DNA of 64,000 nucleotides from Azospirillum agricola (GCF_017876095.1 NZ_JAGINM010000010.1:124001-188000), one strand, 5' to 3'; shown: positions 8,264 to 17,307, counted from the stretch's first letter. Translations and numbers: made by a program. Notes: generated from the letters alone by a model not told the origin.

Positions 8264-9117
8264 GGCCGGCGCGCCTCGCCGCCGTCCGACACGTCGCCAT
8301 GGGCGGGGGAGAAGCGCCGCCCGCCGGCCCAGGCACATGCCCGGCGCCACAGGTCGTAGACGCCCCCCACACCCGCCGTCCCGTCGATCAGCGTCAGGAA
8401 GCGTTCCGGGTCGCGGCTTTGCGCGTCCAGCGCCAGCGCGTCCATCGTCGCCTCCAGCCGGCGTTCCAGCGCGGCGGCGATCGCGGCCACCGGCTGGGCG
8501 GCGAAGGAGGACGCCTCGATGGGCTCGCCGAAGCGGGCCAGCGCCTCCGGCGTGCTTTCATTCCAGAAGGGGTATTCCAGGGCCAGCGGCACCAGCAGCG
8601 CCGAGGGCGCGCGGCGGACCAGATGGGCGATGCCCGGCCGCAGGCGGACCGGGCGGTGGCGCGGGTCGGTGAAGGCGCCCTCCGCCGTGATCCACAGCAT
8701 GGCGCGCGGGTCGGCCAGGATGCGCGCGCCGTTGCGCAGGAAGGCGGCGGCGCCGGCCCGGCCCGGCCCGATCCCGAACAGGCCGATGCGGGCCATGAAG
8801 CGGTAGCGGCGCAGCATCGCCGCGTCGATCGGGCCGTAGCCCGGCCGCTCGCGGTAACGGCTGGTCCCCATCACGATCAGCAGGGCGGGATCCCACCAGG
8901 ACGGGTGGTTCAGCCAGACGATGACCGGCCGGTCGGGCGGCAGGTCCGGCCAGCCCGGAAGCGCCAGCCGCACCGCGTGGAAGTCGCGCCGCATCCGCCG
9001 CGCCATTATGGCGCCGAAGAAGCGGCAGAGCGCCGGCGAGCGCAGGGCGACCGGATCGCCGCCGTCCTGCCAGCCGCCGTTCCGCCAGCCGCCGTCCTGC
9101 CCGCCGCTGGGCCGCAT
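8260..9117 (-). CDS. PlsC-type acyltransferase, CrtO-like
   Basis: The product has 285 residues. The acyltransferase signature is clear: WLNHPSWWDP carries the catalytic HX4D pair, followed by ALLIVMGTSRYRERPGYG, FGIGPGRAGAAAFL and WITAEGAFTDP, which correspond to the usual blocks of 1-acylglycerol-phosphate acyltransferases. The ATG at 9117 starts 14 bases after the stop of the upstream desaturase. The first 25 residues are a low-complexity Gly/Trp/Gln stretch (GGQDGGWRNGGWQDGG), so a later start is possible. In staphyloxanthin-type clusters an acyltransferase esterifies the glycosylated carotenoid; position here between desaturase and glycosyltransferase supports the same job. A role in ordinary phospholipid synthesis is the alternative. 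Confidence 0.8.
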   Translation of the reverse strand: MRPSGGQDGGWRNGGWQDGGDPVALRSPALCRFFGAIMARRMRRDFHAVRLALPGWPDLPPDRPVIVWLNHPSWWDPALLIVMGTSRYRERPGYGPIDAAMLRRYRFMARIGLFGIGPGRAGAAAFLRNGARILADPRAMLWITAEGAFTDPRHRPVRLRPGIAHLVRRAPSALLVPLALEYPFWNESTPEALARFGEPIEASSFAAQPVAAIAAALERRLEATMDALALDAQSRDPERFLTLIDGTAGVGGVYDLWRRACAWAGGRRFSPAHGDVSDGGEARRP

Positions 9118-9131
9118 GGCTCGGCCGCCCG

Positions 9132-10676
9132 TCAGGCGACGGCGCGCAGGTCGCCGCCGCGCGCCTCGCCTCCCCGCTGGTCGCGGTCCAGGCTGTCGGC
9201 GGCGATCCAGCCCGACATCAGCACCATCGGCATGCCCGGCCCCGGATGGGCGGCGCCGCCGGCCAGATACAGCCCCTCCACGTCGCGCGAGCGGTTGCCC
9301 GGCTTGAAGGCGCCCAGGAAGCGGCCGTGGCTGGCTAGCCCGTAGATGGCGCCGTTCAGCACGCGGTAGCGGTCGTGGATGTCCTGCGGGGTCAGGACCC
9401 GCTCGACCCGGATGCGGTCCTCCAGATCGGCCAGCCCGGCGGTGCGCTTCAGCTTGTCGAACACGACGCGGCGGTAGTCCGGCAGCATCCGCGCCCAGTC
9501 GTGGTGCGGGCGCAGATAGGGGGTGTGGACCAGCACATAGAGCGCCTCGCCCCCCGGCGGCGCCACGCCGGGTTCGGTGCGGGCCGGGGCGGCGATGTAG
9601 CAGGTCGGGTCGGGCGCCGGTTCGCCACGGCGGTAGATCCAGTCGAACTCCTCCTTCGGGTCGCGGGAGAAGACGAAGTCGTGATGCAGCAGATGGTCGT
9701 AGCCGCGATCGAGCCCCAGATAGAAGACCACCCCCGAACAGGCGGCCTCGTAGCTCCGGCGCTTGCGGAAGCGCTTGGCCGGCGCGCCGCCGACCAGCTC
9801 GTCGTAGGTGCGGACGGAGTCCATGTTGGACACCACCGCCGAGACCGGAATGCGCTCCCCGTCCTCGGTTTCCACGGCGGTGGCGCGCCCGTCCGTCACC
9901 TCCAGCCGGCGCACGCCGGTGCCGGTGCGGATCTCGACGCCGAGGCGCCGCGCCACCCGTTCCAGCGCCAGCGGCACGGCGCGGGTGCCGCCCATCGGGT
10001 ACCAGACGCCGTCGTTGGTCTGCATGTGCGCGATGGCGCAGAGCACCGCCGGGGAGCCGTAGGGCGAGGAGCCGACATACTGGGTGAAATGGTCCAGCAT
10101 CTGGGCGGCGCGCGCGTCGGGAACATGGCCGCGGATGGTGCCGGCCACCGTGCTGCCCATGCGCAGCGCCAGCACGTCCGACAGGGTGCGGGCGTTCAGG
10201 CTGCTGCGCATGTCCAGCGTGTCGCCCAGATCCTCCACCGACTTCCAGAAGAAGAAGCGCTCGGAGATGCCGTGCAGCCGTTCCGACAGGGCCTGGAAGC
10301 GGCGGTAGCCCTCGCCGGCCCCCCGGCCGGGCGACAGCCGGTCCAGATCCGCCACCATGGTGGCGAGGTTCTCCGACAGGTCCAGCACCGTGCCGTCGTC
10401 GAAGAAGCAGCGCCATTGCGGCTCCAGCCGGACCATCTCCAGCTCGCGGTCCAGGTCGCAGCCGGCTTCCGCCAGGATGCGGCGCAGGACACGCGGCACC
10501 GTCAGGATGGTCGGCCCCATGTCGAAGCGGAAGCCGTCCTCCTCCAGCACCGCCGCCTTGCCGCCGACCCAGCCGTTCTTCTCCAGCAGGACCACCGCGT
10601 GGCCGCGCGCCGCCAGCACCACCGCCGCCGCCAGCCCGCCCAGCCCCCCGCCGATCACCGCGATCCGGCCCGTCAT
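9132..10676 (-). CDS. Carotenoid desaturase/oxidase, CrtI/CrtN/CrtP family
   Basis: The product has 514 residues, the usual length for the family. Residues 4-38 are the FAD-binding beta-alpha-beta unit (IAVIGGGLGGLAAAVVLAARG ... LLEKN), followed by GWVGGKA and FRFDMGPTIL, typical of phytoene and diapophytoene desaturases. The C-terminal FAD motif is GLYLAGGAAHPGPGMPMVLMSG. The start is fixed by GAGGAG just upstream of the ATG. It is 24 bases downstream of a second CrtI-family gene. In C30 pathways CrtN desaturates diapophytoene and CrtP oxidises terminal methyl groups; which of the two this one is cannot be assigned by eye. It acts at the cytoplasmic membrane. Confidence 0.85.
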   Translation of the reverse strand: MTGRIAVIGGGLGGLAAAVVLAARGHAVVLLEKNGWVGGKAAVLEEDGFRFDMGPTILTVPRVLRRILAEAGCDLDRELEMVRLEPQWRCFFDDGTVLDLSENLATMVADLDRLSPGRGAGEGYRRFQALSERLHGISERFFFWKSVEDLGDTLDMRSSLNARTLSDVLALRMGSTVAGTIRGHVPDARAAQMLDHFTQYVGSSPYGSPAVLCAIAHMQTNDGVWYPMGGTRAVPLALERVARRLGVEIRTGTGVRRLEVTDGRATAVETEDGERIPVSAVVSNMDSVRTYDELVGGAPAKRFRKRRSYEAACSGVVFYLGLDRGYDHLLHHDFVFSRDPKEEFDWIYRRGEPAPDPTCYIAAPARTEPGVAPPGGEALYVLVHTPYLRPHHDWARMLPDYRRVVFDKLKRTAGLADLEDRIRVERVLTPQDIHDRYRVLNGAIYGLASHGRFLGAFKPGNRSRDVEGLYLAGGAAHPGPGMPMVLMSGWIAADSLDRDQRGGEARGGDLRAVA

Positions 10677-10700
10677 GCCGATCTCCTCATGCCGATCCCC

Positions 10701-12254
10701 TCATGCCAATCCCCCGGCGACCGCCCGCTTCGGCGGGCCGGACACGTCCATGGTCTCGTTGCGCCAGGGCGTCGGCAGGCCCAGCTCCTGGGCCAGCAGC
10801 CGCGCCGTGATGCGCGCGCCCTCGAAGATCACCGGCAGGCCGCTGCCGGGGTGGGTGCCGCCGCCCACCAGATAGACGCCGTCCAGATCCTCGAAGCGGT
10901 TGCGCGGGCGGCGGTGGAGCATCTGGTCCAGGCTGTGCGCCAGGTTGAAGGTGGCGCCGCGATGCACCGCGAACCGGCTTTCCCAATCGGCGGGCGTCAC
11001 CACGCGCTCCACCTTGATGCGGCGCTCCAGATCGCCCAGCCCGAAACCGGCCAGCCGGTCGAGCACGAGGCGGCGGTAGCGCGGCGCCTCCGTCCGCCAG
11101 TCGATGTGGCCGCGCTGGTGGCCGACCGGAACCAGGACGTAGAGGGTGCTGCCGCCGGGTGGGGCCAGCGATGGGTCGGTGACGCAGGCGTTCTGGACAT
11201 AGACCGAGGGGCGTTGCGGCAGATCGCGGCCCTCCTCGATCTCCGCGAGGTTGCGGGCGTAATCCTCGGCCAGATAGACGGTGTGGTGGTCCATCCCGTC
11301 CATCCTGCCCTCGATGCCCAGATAGAGCATGAAGGTGGAGCAGGAGAATTTCTTCGTCGCGATGCGGGCGTCGCTCCAGCGCCGCCGCAGGTCGTCGGGC
11401 ACCAGAGTCGTCATCGCGCGGGCGAAGTCGGCGTTGATGACCAGCGCGTCGGCCGGATACTCGCCGGTCTCCGTCCGTACCCCGACCGCGCGGCGCCCCT
11501 GGAAGCGGATGTGGCGCACCGCCTCGTTCAGGCGCACGGTGACGCCCATGCCCTCCGCCACCCGCCGCATCGCCTCCATCACCGCCTCCGTGCCGCCGCG
11601 CGGGTGGAAGACGCCGTGCTCGTGCTCCAGGAAGGACAGGATGGTGAACAGGCTCGGGCAGCGGAAGGGCGACATCCCCAGATACTTGCTCTGGAACGAG
11701 AAGGCGAGGCGGACGCGCGGATCCTGGAAATAGCGGGACAGCTCCCGGTCCACCGACCGGTGCGGCGCCAGCTTGCCCAGCGCCCTCAGCATCGGCAGCG
11801 ACGCCAGCGCCCACGGGCTGGAGAAGTCGGATTCCAGCACCGGGCGGAAACGCTCCATCTTCGCCCGGTTGTCGGCCAGGAAGCGCGGCAGCCCCCCGGC
11901 GTCGCGCGGGCTGAGCCGCGCGATCTCGGCCGTCAGCGCCGCCTTCTGGGCGTGCATCCGCAGTTCCCCGCCGGCCTCGAACACCAGCCGGTAGAGCGGG
12001 TCGAGCCGGATCAGATCGACCTCCTCCGACAGGCGCCGTCCGCAGGCGTCGAAGATCTCCTCCAGGATGCGGGGATACAGAAAGAAGGTCGGGCCGCTGT
12101 CGAAGCGGTGGCCGTCGAGCGTGAAGCCGGCCGACCGGCCGCCGACGCGGTCCTGCCGTTCCAGGACCGTCACCTTCGCCCCGGTAAGCGCCAGAAGCAT
12201 GGCGGACGCCAATCCGCCCGGCCCGGCGCCAATGATCACGACTTGCCGTTCCAT
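10701..12254 (-). CDS. Second carotenoid desaturase/oxidase, CrtI/CrtN/CrtP family
   Basis: The product has 517 residues from the ATG at 12254, which puts the FAD-binding motif VVIIGAGPGGLASAML directly at the N-terminus as in relatives. An in-frame ATG 18 codons upstream (12308) would add a non-conserved tail and nearly reach the divergent gene's start, so it is not preferred. Further landmarks are DRVGGRSAGFTLDGHRFDSG, HGVFHPRGGTEAVMEAM and the C-terminal GVYLVGGGTHPGSGLPVIFEG. It is the first gene of the minus-strand operon and its promoter lies in the short space shared with the aldehyde dehydrogenase. A pair of such enzymes plus an aldehyde dehydrogenase is the set needed to turn a C30 backbone into a carotenoic acid. 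Confidence 0.85.
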   Translation of the reverse strand: MERQVVIIGAGPGGLASAMLLALTGAKVTVLERQDRVGGRSAGFTLDGHRFDSGPTFFLYPRILEEIFDACGRRLSEEVDLIRLDPLYRLVFEAGGELRMHAQKAALTAEIARLSPRDAGGLPRFLADNRAKMERFRPVLESDFSSPWALASLPMLRALGKLAPHRSVDRELSRYFQDPRVRLAFSFQSKYLGMSPFRCPSLFTILSFLEHEHGVFHPRGGTEAVMEAMRRVAEGMGVTVRLNEAVRHIRFQGRRAVGVRTETGEYPADALVINADFARAMTTLVPDDLRRRWSDARIATKKFSCSTFMLYLGIEGRMDGMDHHTVYLAEDYARNLAEIEEGRDLPQRPSVYVQNACVTDPSLAPPGGSTLYVLVPVGHQRGHIDWRTEAPRYRRLVLDRLAGFGLGDLERRIKVERVVTPADWESRFAVHRGATFNLAHSLDQMLHRRPRNRFEDLDGVYLVGGGTHPGSGLPVIFEGARITARLLAQELGLPTPWRNETMDVSGPPKRAVAGGLA

Positions 12255-12317
12255 CCGCTTGTCAAACGCTCCCCAATTGCCGACTTGTGTCGTGGCGGTC
12301 ACGAACATGGAGCGGAA

Positions 12318-13790
12318 ATGGATCTCAGCAACAACCCCACCTCTCCAGACGTAATCCCTTGGAAAAACGGAGCCGGCGATCCATTTTCCTCTGTGCGCGC
12401 GGCATGGTCCGGTTGCAGCGCAACCGAAAGACTTTCCATCATCCGCAAAATCCGCCACAGGATTGCGGCGGACGCCGAAGACCTTGTGCGGGCGTTGGCG
12501 ACGCGCTCCGGACGACGCGCGGCCGAGAGCCTGAGCGCGGAGATCCTGCCGCTGGCCGAAGCCTGCCGCTTCCTGGAGCGCGAGGCCGTCCGGCTGCTGG
12601 CGCCGCGGCGGCTGGGGCGGCGCGGCCGCCCGGTCTGGCTGTTCGGGGTCGCGGCGGAGGTGCGGCGCGAGCCGTTCGGCACGATCCTGATCGTCGGCCC
12701 GTCCAATTACCCGCTGCTGCTGCCGGGAGTGCAGGCGTTGCAGGCGCTGGCCGCCGGCAACGCGGTGCTGGTCAAGCCGGCGCCCGGCTGCTCCGCGCCG
12801 ATGGACCGGCTGGCGGGCTGGCTGGCGGAGGCCGGGCTTCCGGCCGGGCTGTTCCGGGTTCTGGACGAATCCCCCGACGCGGTGACGGACGCCGTCGCCG
12901 CCGGCATCGACAAGCTGGTGCTGACCGGATCGGCCGCCACCGGCCGGGCGGTGGCCGAACGGCTCGCGGATGCCCTGGTGCCGTCCACGATGGAGCTGTC
13001 GGGGAACGACCCGGTGTTCGTGCTGCCGGGCGCCGATGCCGGTTTGGTCGCCCGCGCGCTCGCCTTCGGCCTGCGGTTCAACGGCTCCGCCACCTGCATC
13101 GCGCCACGGCGGGTCTTCGTGCCGCGGGAGATGGCGGCGGGGCTGGAGGAGGCGCTGCGGGGTCCCGTGGCGGCGATTCCGCCGACGGCCGTGCCTGCGG
13201 CGGCGCGGCGCCGGCTGGGCGGGCTGGCGCGGGCGGCGGTGGCGGACGGCGCCCGCCCGCTCGGCCCCCTGCCCGGCGAGGCGGACCCGACGATGCCGCC
13301 GCTGATCCTGGCCGACGCGCGGCCGGACATGGCGCTGCTGCGCGAGGAGCTGTTCGCGCCCGTCCTGTCGCTGGTGCCCGTGCGCGACCTGGACGAGGCG
13401 CTGGATGCCGCCGCGCGGAGCCCCCACGCGCTCGGCGCCTCGGTCTTCGGGCCGGAGGGCGCGGCCCGCGCGCTGGCCGGGCGGCTGAACGCCGGAACGG
13501 TGACGGTCAACGACCTGATCGTGCCGACCGCCGACCCGCGCCTCCCCTTCGGCGGACGCCGCGCCAGCGGCTGGGGCGTCACGCGCGGGGCCGAGGGGCT
13601 GCTGGAGATGACGCGGGTGAAGACCGTCTCGGTGCGGCGCGGCCGGAGCCACCCGCATTTCGACCCGCCGCGCGACGGCGACGCGGCGCTGATGCTGGCG
13701 GCGCTGCGTCTGCTCCATGGTGGGGGCGGCGCCCGCCTCGGCGCGCTTTGGCGGCTGTTCCAGGCCCTGCGCGGACGCCGGGACGATTGA
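12318..13790 (+). CDS. Aldehyde dehydrogenase, probable carotenal-oxidising type
   Basis: The product has 490 residues. The catalytic cysteine is Cys260 in FNGSATCIAPRR and the general-base glutamate is Glu226 in MELSGND. The cofactor-binding region includes ILIVGPSNYPLLLPG and LTGSAATGRAVAE, and the family's C-terminal LPFGGRRASGWGVTRG is present. The ATG at 12318 has AGCGGA upstream. It is transcribed away from the desaturase operon, with 63 bases between the two starts. Aldehyde dehydrogenases in staphyloxanthin-type and Methylomonas C30 clusters oxidise the terminal carotenoid aldehyde to the acid; this context suggests the same substrate. The enzyme is otherwise a general member of the superfamily, so substrate is inference. 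Confidence 0.8.
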   Translation: MDLSNNPTSPDVIPWKNGAGDPFSSVRAAWSGCSATERLSIIRKIRHRIAADAEDLVRALATRSGRRAAESLSAEILPLAEACRFLEREAVRLLAPRRLGRRGRPVWLFGVAAEVRREPFGTILIVGPSNYPLLLPGVQALQALAAGNAVLVKPAPGCSAPMDRLAGWLAEAGLPAGLFRVLDESPDAVTDAVAAGIDKLVLTGSAATGRAVAERLADALVPSTMELSGNDPVFVLPGADAGLVARALAFGLRFNGSATCIAPRRVFVPREMAAGLEEALRGPVAAIPPTAVPAAARRRLGGLARAAVADGARPLGPLPGEADPTMPPLILADARPDMALLREELFAPVLSLVPVRDLDEALDAAARSPHALGASVFGPEGAARALAGRLNAGTVTVNDLIVPTADPRLPFGGRRASGWGVTRGAEGLLEMTRVKTVSVRRGRSHPHFDPPRDGDAALMLAALRLLHGGGGARLGALWRLFQALRGRRDD

Positions 13791-13803
13791 TGCGGAGACC
13801 GCC

Positions 13804-14298
13804 ATGACGACCGTTCTGCCCCTCGCCGTCCTGCCCCTCGCTGTTCTGATCGGCGCCGTCGCCGGCTCGCGCGCCCTGATCGCACCGGCGGCCGTCGCCT
13901 GGGCCGCCTATGGCGGCTGGCTCGACCTGTCGGAAGGCTGGCTGTTCTTCCTCGGCCACCCGGCCTCGCCATGGGTCTTCACCGCGATGGCGGCGATGGA
14001 GCTCGTCGTCGACAAGCTGCCGGCCACCCCCAGCCGCAAGCGGCCCTTCCCTTTCGCCAGCCGTGTCGTGTGGGGCGCCATCGCCGGGGCCGCCATCGGG
14101 GCCAACGCGGGCGGGCCGAACGCGGGCCTTTGGCTCGCCGGCCTGACCGCGGGCGGGCTCGGCGCCGTCGCCGGCACGCTCCTGGGGTACGCGGCGCGAC
14201 GGCGCATGGCCACCGCTTTCGGTCAAGACCGCCCGGCGGCGCTGCTGGAGGACATGGCGGCGCTGGCCGTCGCCCTGTTCGTCGTCGCCGTGGCGTGA
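13804..14298 (+). CDS. DUF4126-like membrane protein
   Basis: The product has 164 residues. The start is 13 bases after the aldehyde dehydrogenase stop, so the two are probably co-transcribed. Hydrophobic helices are visible at about residues 5-35, 85-105, 108-130 and 145-164. The segment GAVAGSRALIAPAAVAWAA near the N-terminus and a following ELVVDKLPATPSR match the pattern of DUF4126 proteins, which have no established function. Its link with carotenoid modification is by position only. Confidence 0.7.
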   Translation: MTTVLPLAVLPLAVLIGAVAGSRALIAPAAVAWAAYGGWLDLSEGWLFFLGHPASPWVFTAMAAMELVVDKLPATPSRKRPFPFASRVVWGAIAGAAIGANAGGPNAGLWLAGLTAGGLGAVAGTLLGYAARRRMATAFGQDRPAALLEDMAALAVALFVVAVA

Positions 14299-14383
14299 GG
14301 CGCGGTTGCCGCCACGGTCGTCGAATTTATCCAATCAGCACTGTATGGCAATCCATGGGCTTCCCGGCTAAATCTTCGGCATC

Positions 14384-15052
14384 ATGAACAAGACGCTGCA
14401 ACATCGCACCCTTTCATCGGCCATCGCCGACCAGATGCGCCAGGCGATTCTGAACGGCACCCACCCGGCCGGCACGCAGCTCCGGCAGGACGCGCTGGCC
14501 GAGGCCTACGGGACCAGCCGGATTCCCGTCCGCGAGGCGCTGTTCCAGCTGGAGGCGGAAGGGCTGGTGCGCATCGTCCCGCACAAGGGCGCCATCGTCT
14601 CCGAGCTGTCGCTCGACGAGATCAACGACGTCTTCGACCTGCGCCGCATCCTGGAGCCGCGGATGCTCGCCCAATCCATCCCGGCCTTCGAAGCGGAGGA
14701 TTTCGCGGCGGTGGGCACGGTCCACGCGCGGTTCGAGGCGGCCATCGCCAGCCACGACGTCAGCCATTGGGGCGCCCTCAACGCCGAGTTCCATCTGGCG
14801 CTCTACGCCAGGGCGCGGCAGCCGCGCACGCTGGCCATCGTGACCTCCCTGCTGCAAACGAGCGACCGCTACACGCGTGTCCAACTCAGCACGACCACCT
14901 CCATGGGACGCGCCGAGCGGGAGCATGCGGACCTGATCGCCCTGTGCCGGCGGGGCGACATCGACGCGGCCTGCCGCTTTCTGTGCGACCACATCGAAAC
15001 CGTCCGTGGCGACCTTCTGACGGTGATCGGGGGCCTCCGGGCGGAAAGGTGA
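14384..15052 (+). CDS. GntR/FCD-family transcriptional regulator
   Basis: The product has 222 residues. Residues 8-75 form the winged helix-turn-helix, with the hallmark LRQDALAEAYGTSRIPVREALFQLEAEGLV and the wing VPHKGAIV. Residues about 80-215 are an all-helical FCD ligand domain, with metal-binding candidates in DLRRILEPRML, ALNAEFHLAL and REHADLIALCRRGD. It sits beside the hydroxyproline genes and converges on them. FCD regulators commonly control adjacent amino-acid or sugar-acid catabolism, and known hydroxyproline operons are under GntR-type control (for example HypR of Sinorhizobium). The palindrome at 17308-17338 is its likely operator. It could instead govern other genes. Confidence 0.85.
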   Translation: MNKTLQHRTLSSAIADQMRQAILNGTHPAGTQLRQDALAEAYGTSRIPVREALFQLEAEGLVRIVPHKGAIVSELSLDEINDVFDLRRILEPRMLAQSIPAFEAEDFAAVGTVHARFEAAIASHDVSHWGALNAEFHLALYARARQPRTLAIVTSLLQTSDRYTRVQLSTTTSMGRAEREHADLIALCRRGDIDAACRFLCDHIETVRGDLLTVIGGLRAER

Positions 15053-15061
15053 GCGGAGCCG

Positions 15062-15090
15062 CGAGGGAGCGGGCTTCCGGCCCTCCCTCG
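15062..15090. terminator. Convergent stem-loop terminator
   Basis: CGAGGGAG at 15062-15069 pairs with CTCCCTCG at 15083-15090 across a 13-base loop that can pair partly itself. It lies between the stops of two convergent genes (15052 and 15104), so it may serve both strands. Confidence 0.5.
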
Positions 15091-15103
15091 TCCGGCACCG
15101 CCG

Positions 15104-16117
15104 TCAATTCGCGTCGGCGACCTGGAAACCCGCGTGGAAGGGATCGCGGTCGTCCACGAAGATGGTGTTGAAACCGGTGGTGCGCGCCCAGCCGCGAATC
15201 GACGGGATGATGGCGGGACGGCCGCCGACCTCGGTCTCCGCCTCGACGCGGCCGGTGAAGGTCGAGCCGATGATGCTCTCGTGCACGAACTCGCGCCCGA
15301 CCGGCAGGCGGCCGGTGGCGTGCAACTGCGCCATCCGCGCCGAGGTGCCGGTGCCGCAGGGCGAGCGGTCGATCGCCTTGTCGCCGTAGAAGACGGCGTT
15401 GCGGGCGGAGCCCTGCGGAGTCTGCGGGCGGCCTGTCCACATCACATGGGTCAGCCGGTCGAGCGCCGGGTTGGCCGGGTGGACGATGCGGTGCCGCGCG
15501 TTGAAGGCGGCGCGCAGGCGTGGGCTGAGGCGCAGCAGGTCGGACGGCTGAAGCTCCGACAGGTCGCCGTAGCCGTCCTGCGGCTCGACGATGGCGTAGA
15601 AGTTGCCGCCGAAGGCGACGTCGACGCTGAGCGTCCCGAACCCCTCGACCTCGACCTCGTAGCCACGCCCGAGCAGGAAGGAGGGGACGTTGGTCAGCGT
15701 CACGCTCTCCACGCAAGGGCCGTCGGCGACGTAGCGGGCCTCGACGACGCCGGCCGGCGTGTCGAGACGCAGCAGCCCCGGCTCGCGTGGGGTGACCAGC
15801 CCATGCTCCAGCGCCATGGTGATCGTGCCAATGGTGCCATGGCCGCACATCGGCAGGCAGCCGGACGTCTCGATGAACAGGATGGCGACGTCGCAATCCT
15901 CCCGCGTCGGCGGGTAGAGGATCGAGCCGGACATCATGTCGTGGCCGCGCGGTTCGAACATCAGGCTTTTCCGGATCCAGTCGTGCTCGGCCAGGAAATG
16001 CTGGCGCCGCTCGAACATGGTGGCGCCGCGCAGCGTTGGAATCGACCCGCCGGTGACGAGGCGGACCGGGTTGCCGCAGGTGTGACCGTCGATGCAGAAG
16101 AAGCTGTGACGCGCCAT
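15104..16117 (-). CDS. 4-hydroxyproline 2-epimerase (proline racemase family)
   Basis: The product has 337 residues, standard for the family. Both catalytic cysteines are present: Cys91 in LPMCGHGTIG and Cys254 in DRSPCGTGTSARM, the acid/base pair used for epimerisation at C2. This excludes the dehydratase subgroup, in which the first cysteine is replaced. The reaction converts trans-4-hydroxy-L-proline to cis-4-hydroxy-D-proline in the cytoplasm. The adjacent DapA-type and FAD-dependent genes supply the next two steps, so hydroxyproline rather than proline is the expected substrate. It lies 102 bases downstream of the deaminase gene on the same strand and probably shares its transcript. Confidence 0.88.
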   Translation of the reverse strand: MARHSFFCIDGHTCGNPVRLVTGGSIPTLRGATMFERRQHFLAEHDWIRKSLMFEPRGHDMMSGSILYPPTREDCDVAILFIETSGCLPMCGHGTIGTITMALEHGLVTPREPGLLRLDTPAGVVEARYVADGPCVESVTLTNVPSFLLGRGYEVEVEGFGTLSVDVAFGGNFYAIVEPQDGYGDLSELQPSDLLRLSPRLRAAFNARHRIVHPANPALDRLTHVMWTGRPQTPQGSARNAVFYGDKAIDRSPCGTGTSARMAQLHATGRLPVGREFVHESIIGSTFTGRVEAETEVGGRPAIIPSIRGWARTTGFNTIFVDDRDPFHAGFQVADAN

Positions 16118-16219
16118 GGGCGTGACCTCGCATGCAGGATGGCGAAAGACGACGGGCGGCTCCGTCCGACCGCGCGGACCGGCCGCCCGCCTCGAATCCT
16201 CATGGGCAGGGTGCCCGGA

Positions 16220-17164
16220 TCAGGCGGATCTGGCCAGCGCGTCCGGAGCCAGCCCGACATCGGGGAGCGCCGGACGGGTCGCCAACGCCTTTTGCATCAG
16301 CCCTTCCACCGCGGCCTTCTCCTGGGGCAGCAGCTCCAGCCGCGGCGGGCGGGTGCGCCAGGTGCCGCGGCCCATGATGTGCTCGCACAGTTTGATGCAC
16401 TGGACGAGATCCGGGCGGGCGTCGAGATGGAGCAGCGGCATGAACCATTCGTAGAGCGCCATCGCCTCGGCGAAGCGGCCGGCCTTGGCCAGCCGGAACA
16501 GCGTCTCGCCCTCGCGCGGGAAGGCGTTGGACATGCCCGACACCCAGCCGGCGGCGCCCATGGCGACGCTCTCGACGATCACGTCGTCGAGGCCGGCGAA
16601 CAGGACGAAGCGGTCGCCCACCATGTTGCGCGTGTCGATGAAGCGCCGCGTGTCGCCCGAGGAATCCTTGAAGCAGACCACCGTGTCGCAATCGGCCAGC
16701 GAGGCCAGGATGTCGGGGGTGACGTCGTTCTTGTAGACCGGCGGGTTGTTGTAGACCATCACCGGCAGGTCGGTGGCCTTGGACACCGTGCGGAAATGGG
16801 CTGCCGTCTCGTGCGGCTTGGAGGAATAGACCAGCGCCGGCATGATCATCAGCCCGTCGATGCCGACCCGCGCCGCCTCCCTGGCGGTGTCCGCCGCGAA
16901 GGCGGTGGTGAATTCGGCGATGCCGCAGATCACCGGAACGCGGCCGGCGGCGGTCGCCTTGGCCGCCTCCATGACGGCGACCTTCTCGGCGCGGGTCAGC
17001 GAGGTGTTCTCACCCACCGTGCCGCAGACGATCAGGCCGGACACGCCGTCGCGGACCAGGGCGTCGATCACCTTGGCGGTGGCGTCGACGTCGAGCGACA
17101 GGTCCTCGCGGAACTGGGTGGTCACGGCCGGGAAGACGCCTTCCCAGGAAATGCGGGCGGTCAT
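16220..17164 (-). CDS. DapA-family lyase, probable 1-pyrroline-4-hydroxy-2-carboxylate deaminase
   Basis: The product has 314 residues and the (beta/alpha)8 signature of the dihydrodipicolinate synthase family: CGTVGENTSLTRAEK, the conserved tyrosine Tyr138 in VMVYNNPP, and the Schiff-base lysine Lys166 in VVCFKDSSGD. In hydroxyproline pathways a member of this family deaminates and dehydrates 1-pyrroline-4-hydroxy-2-carboxylate to 2-oxoglutarate semialdehyde. The neighbouring epimerase and FAD dehydrogenase make this the best call; other DapA-family aldolases are the alternative. It is the first gene of the minus-strand unit and is divergent from the dehydrogenase, with the operator candidate between. 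The semialdehyde dehydrogenase that would complete the pathway is not in the window. Confidence 0.82.
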   Translation of the reverse strand: MTARISWEGVFPAVTTQFREDLSLDVDATAKVIDALVRDGVSGLIVCGTVGENTSLTRAEKVAVMEAAKATAAGRVPVICGIAEFTTAFAADTAREAARVGIDGLMIMPALVYSSKPHETAAHFRTVSKATDLPVMVYNNPPVYKNDVTPDILASLADCDTVVCFKDSSGDTRRFIDTRNMVGDRFVLFAGLDDVIVESVAMGAAGWVSGMSNAFPREGETLFRLAKAGRFAEAMALYEWFMPLLHLDARPDLVQCIKLCEHIMGRGTWRTRPPRLELLPQEKAAVEGLMQKALATRPALPDVGLAPDALARSA

Positions 17165-17307
17165 GGAGACACTCCGGAAAATGCGGGGCGGAACGGGTGC
17201 TCCGCCGCCCCCTGGATGAGGACGGGGCGTTGAGGGGTGGAGGAAACGTCGACGATCGGAGCGCGGCGCCGGCCTTGTGCGGTCCGGACGGAGCCATTTT
17301 GAGGGCT

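Noticed and set aside
10677..10700. Short tandem repeat of the type ATGCCGATC(T/C)CCTC between the two desaturase genes
   Set aside because: Only about two and a half copies in a 24-base space; it creates the ribosome site of the downstream gene and needs no further explanation.
12255..12308. Upstream ATG (12308) as start of the first desaturase
   Set aside because: It would add 18 non-conserved residues and run almost into the divergent gene's start; the FAD motif fits the start at 12254.
9375..12317. Plus-strand open frame of nearly 1000 codons opposite the two carotenoid desaturases
   Set aside because: Only the last part of the frame (from 12318, aldehyde dehydrogenase) is coding. The rest is the mirror of conserved CrtI-family genes and is His/Arg/Gln-rich noise.
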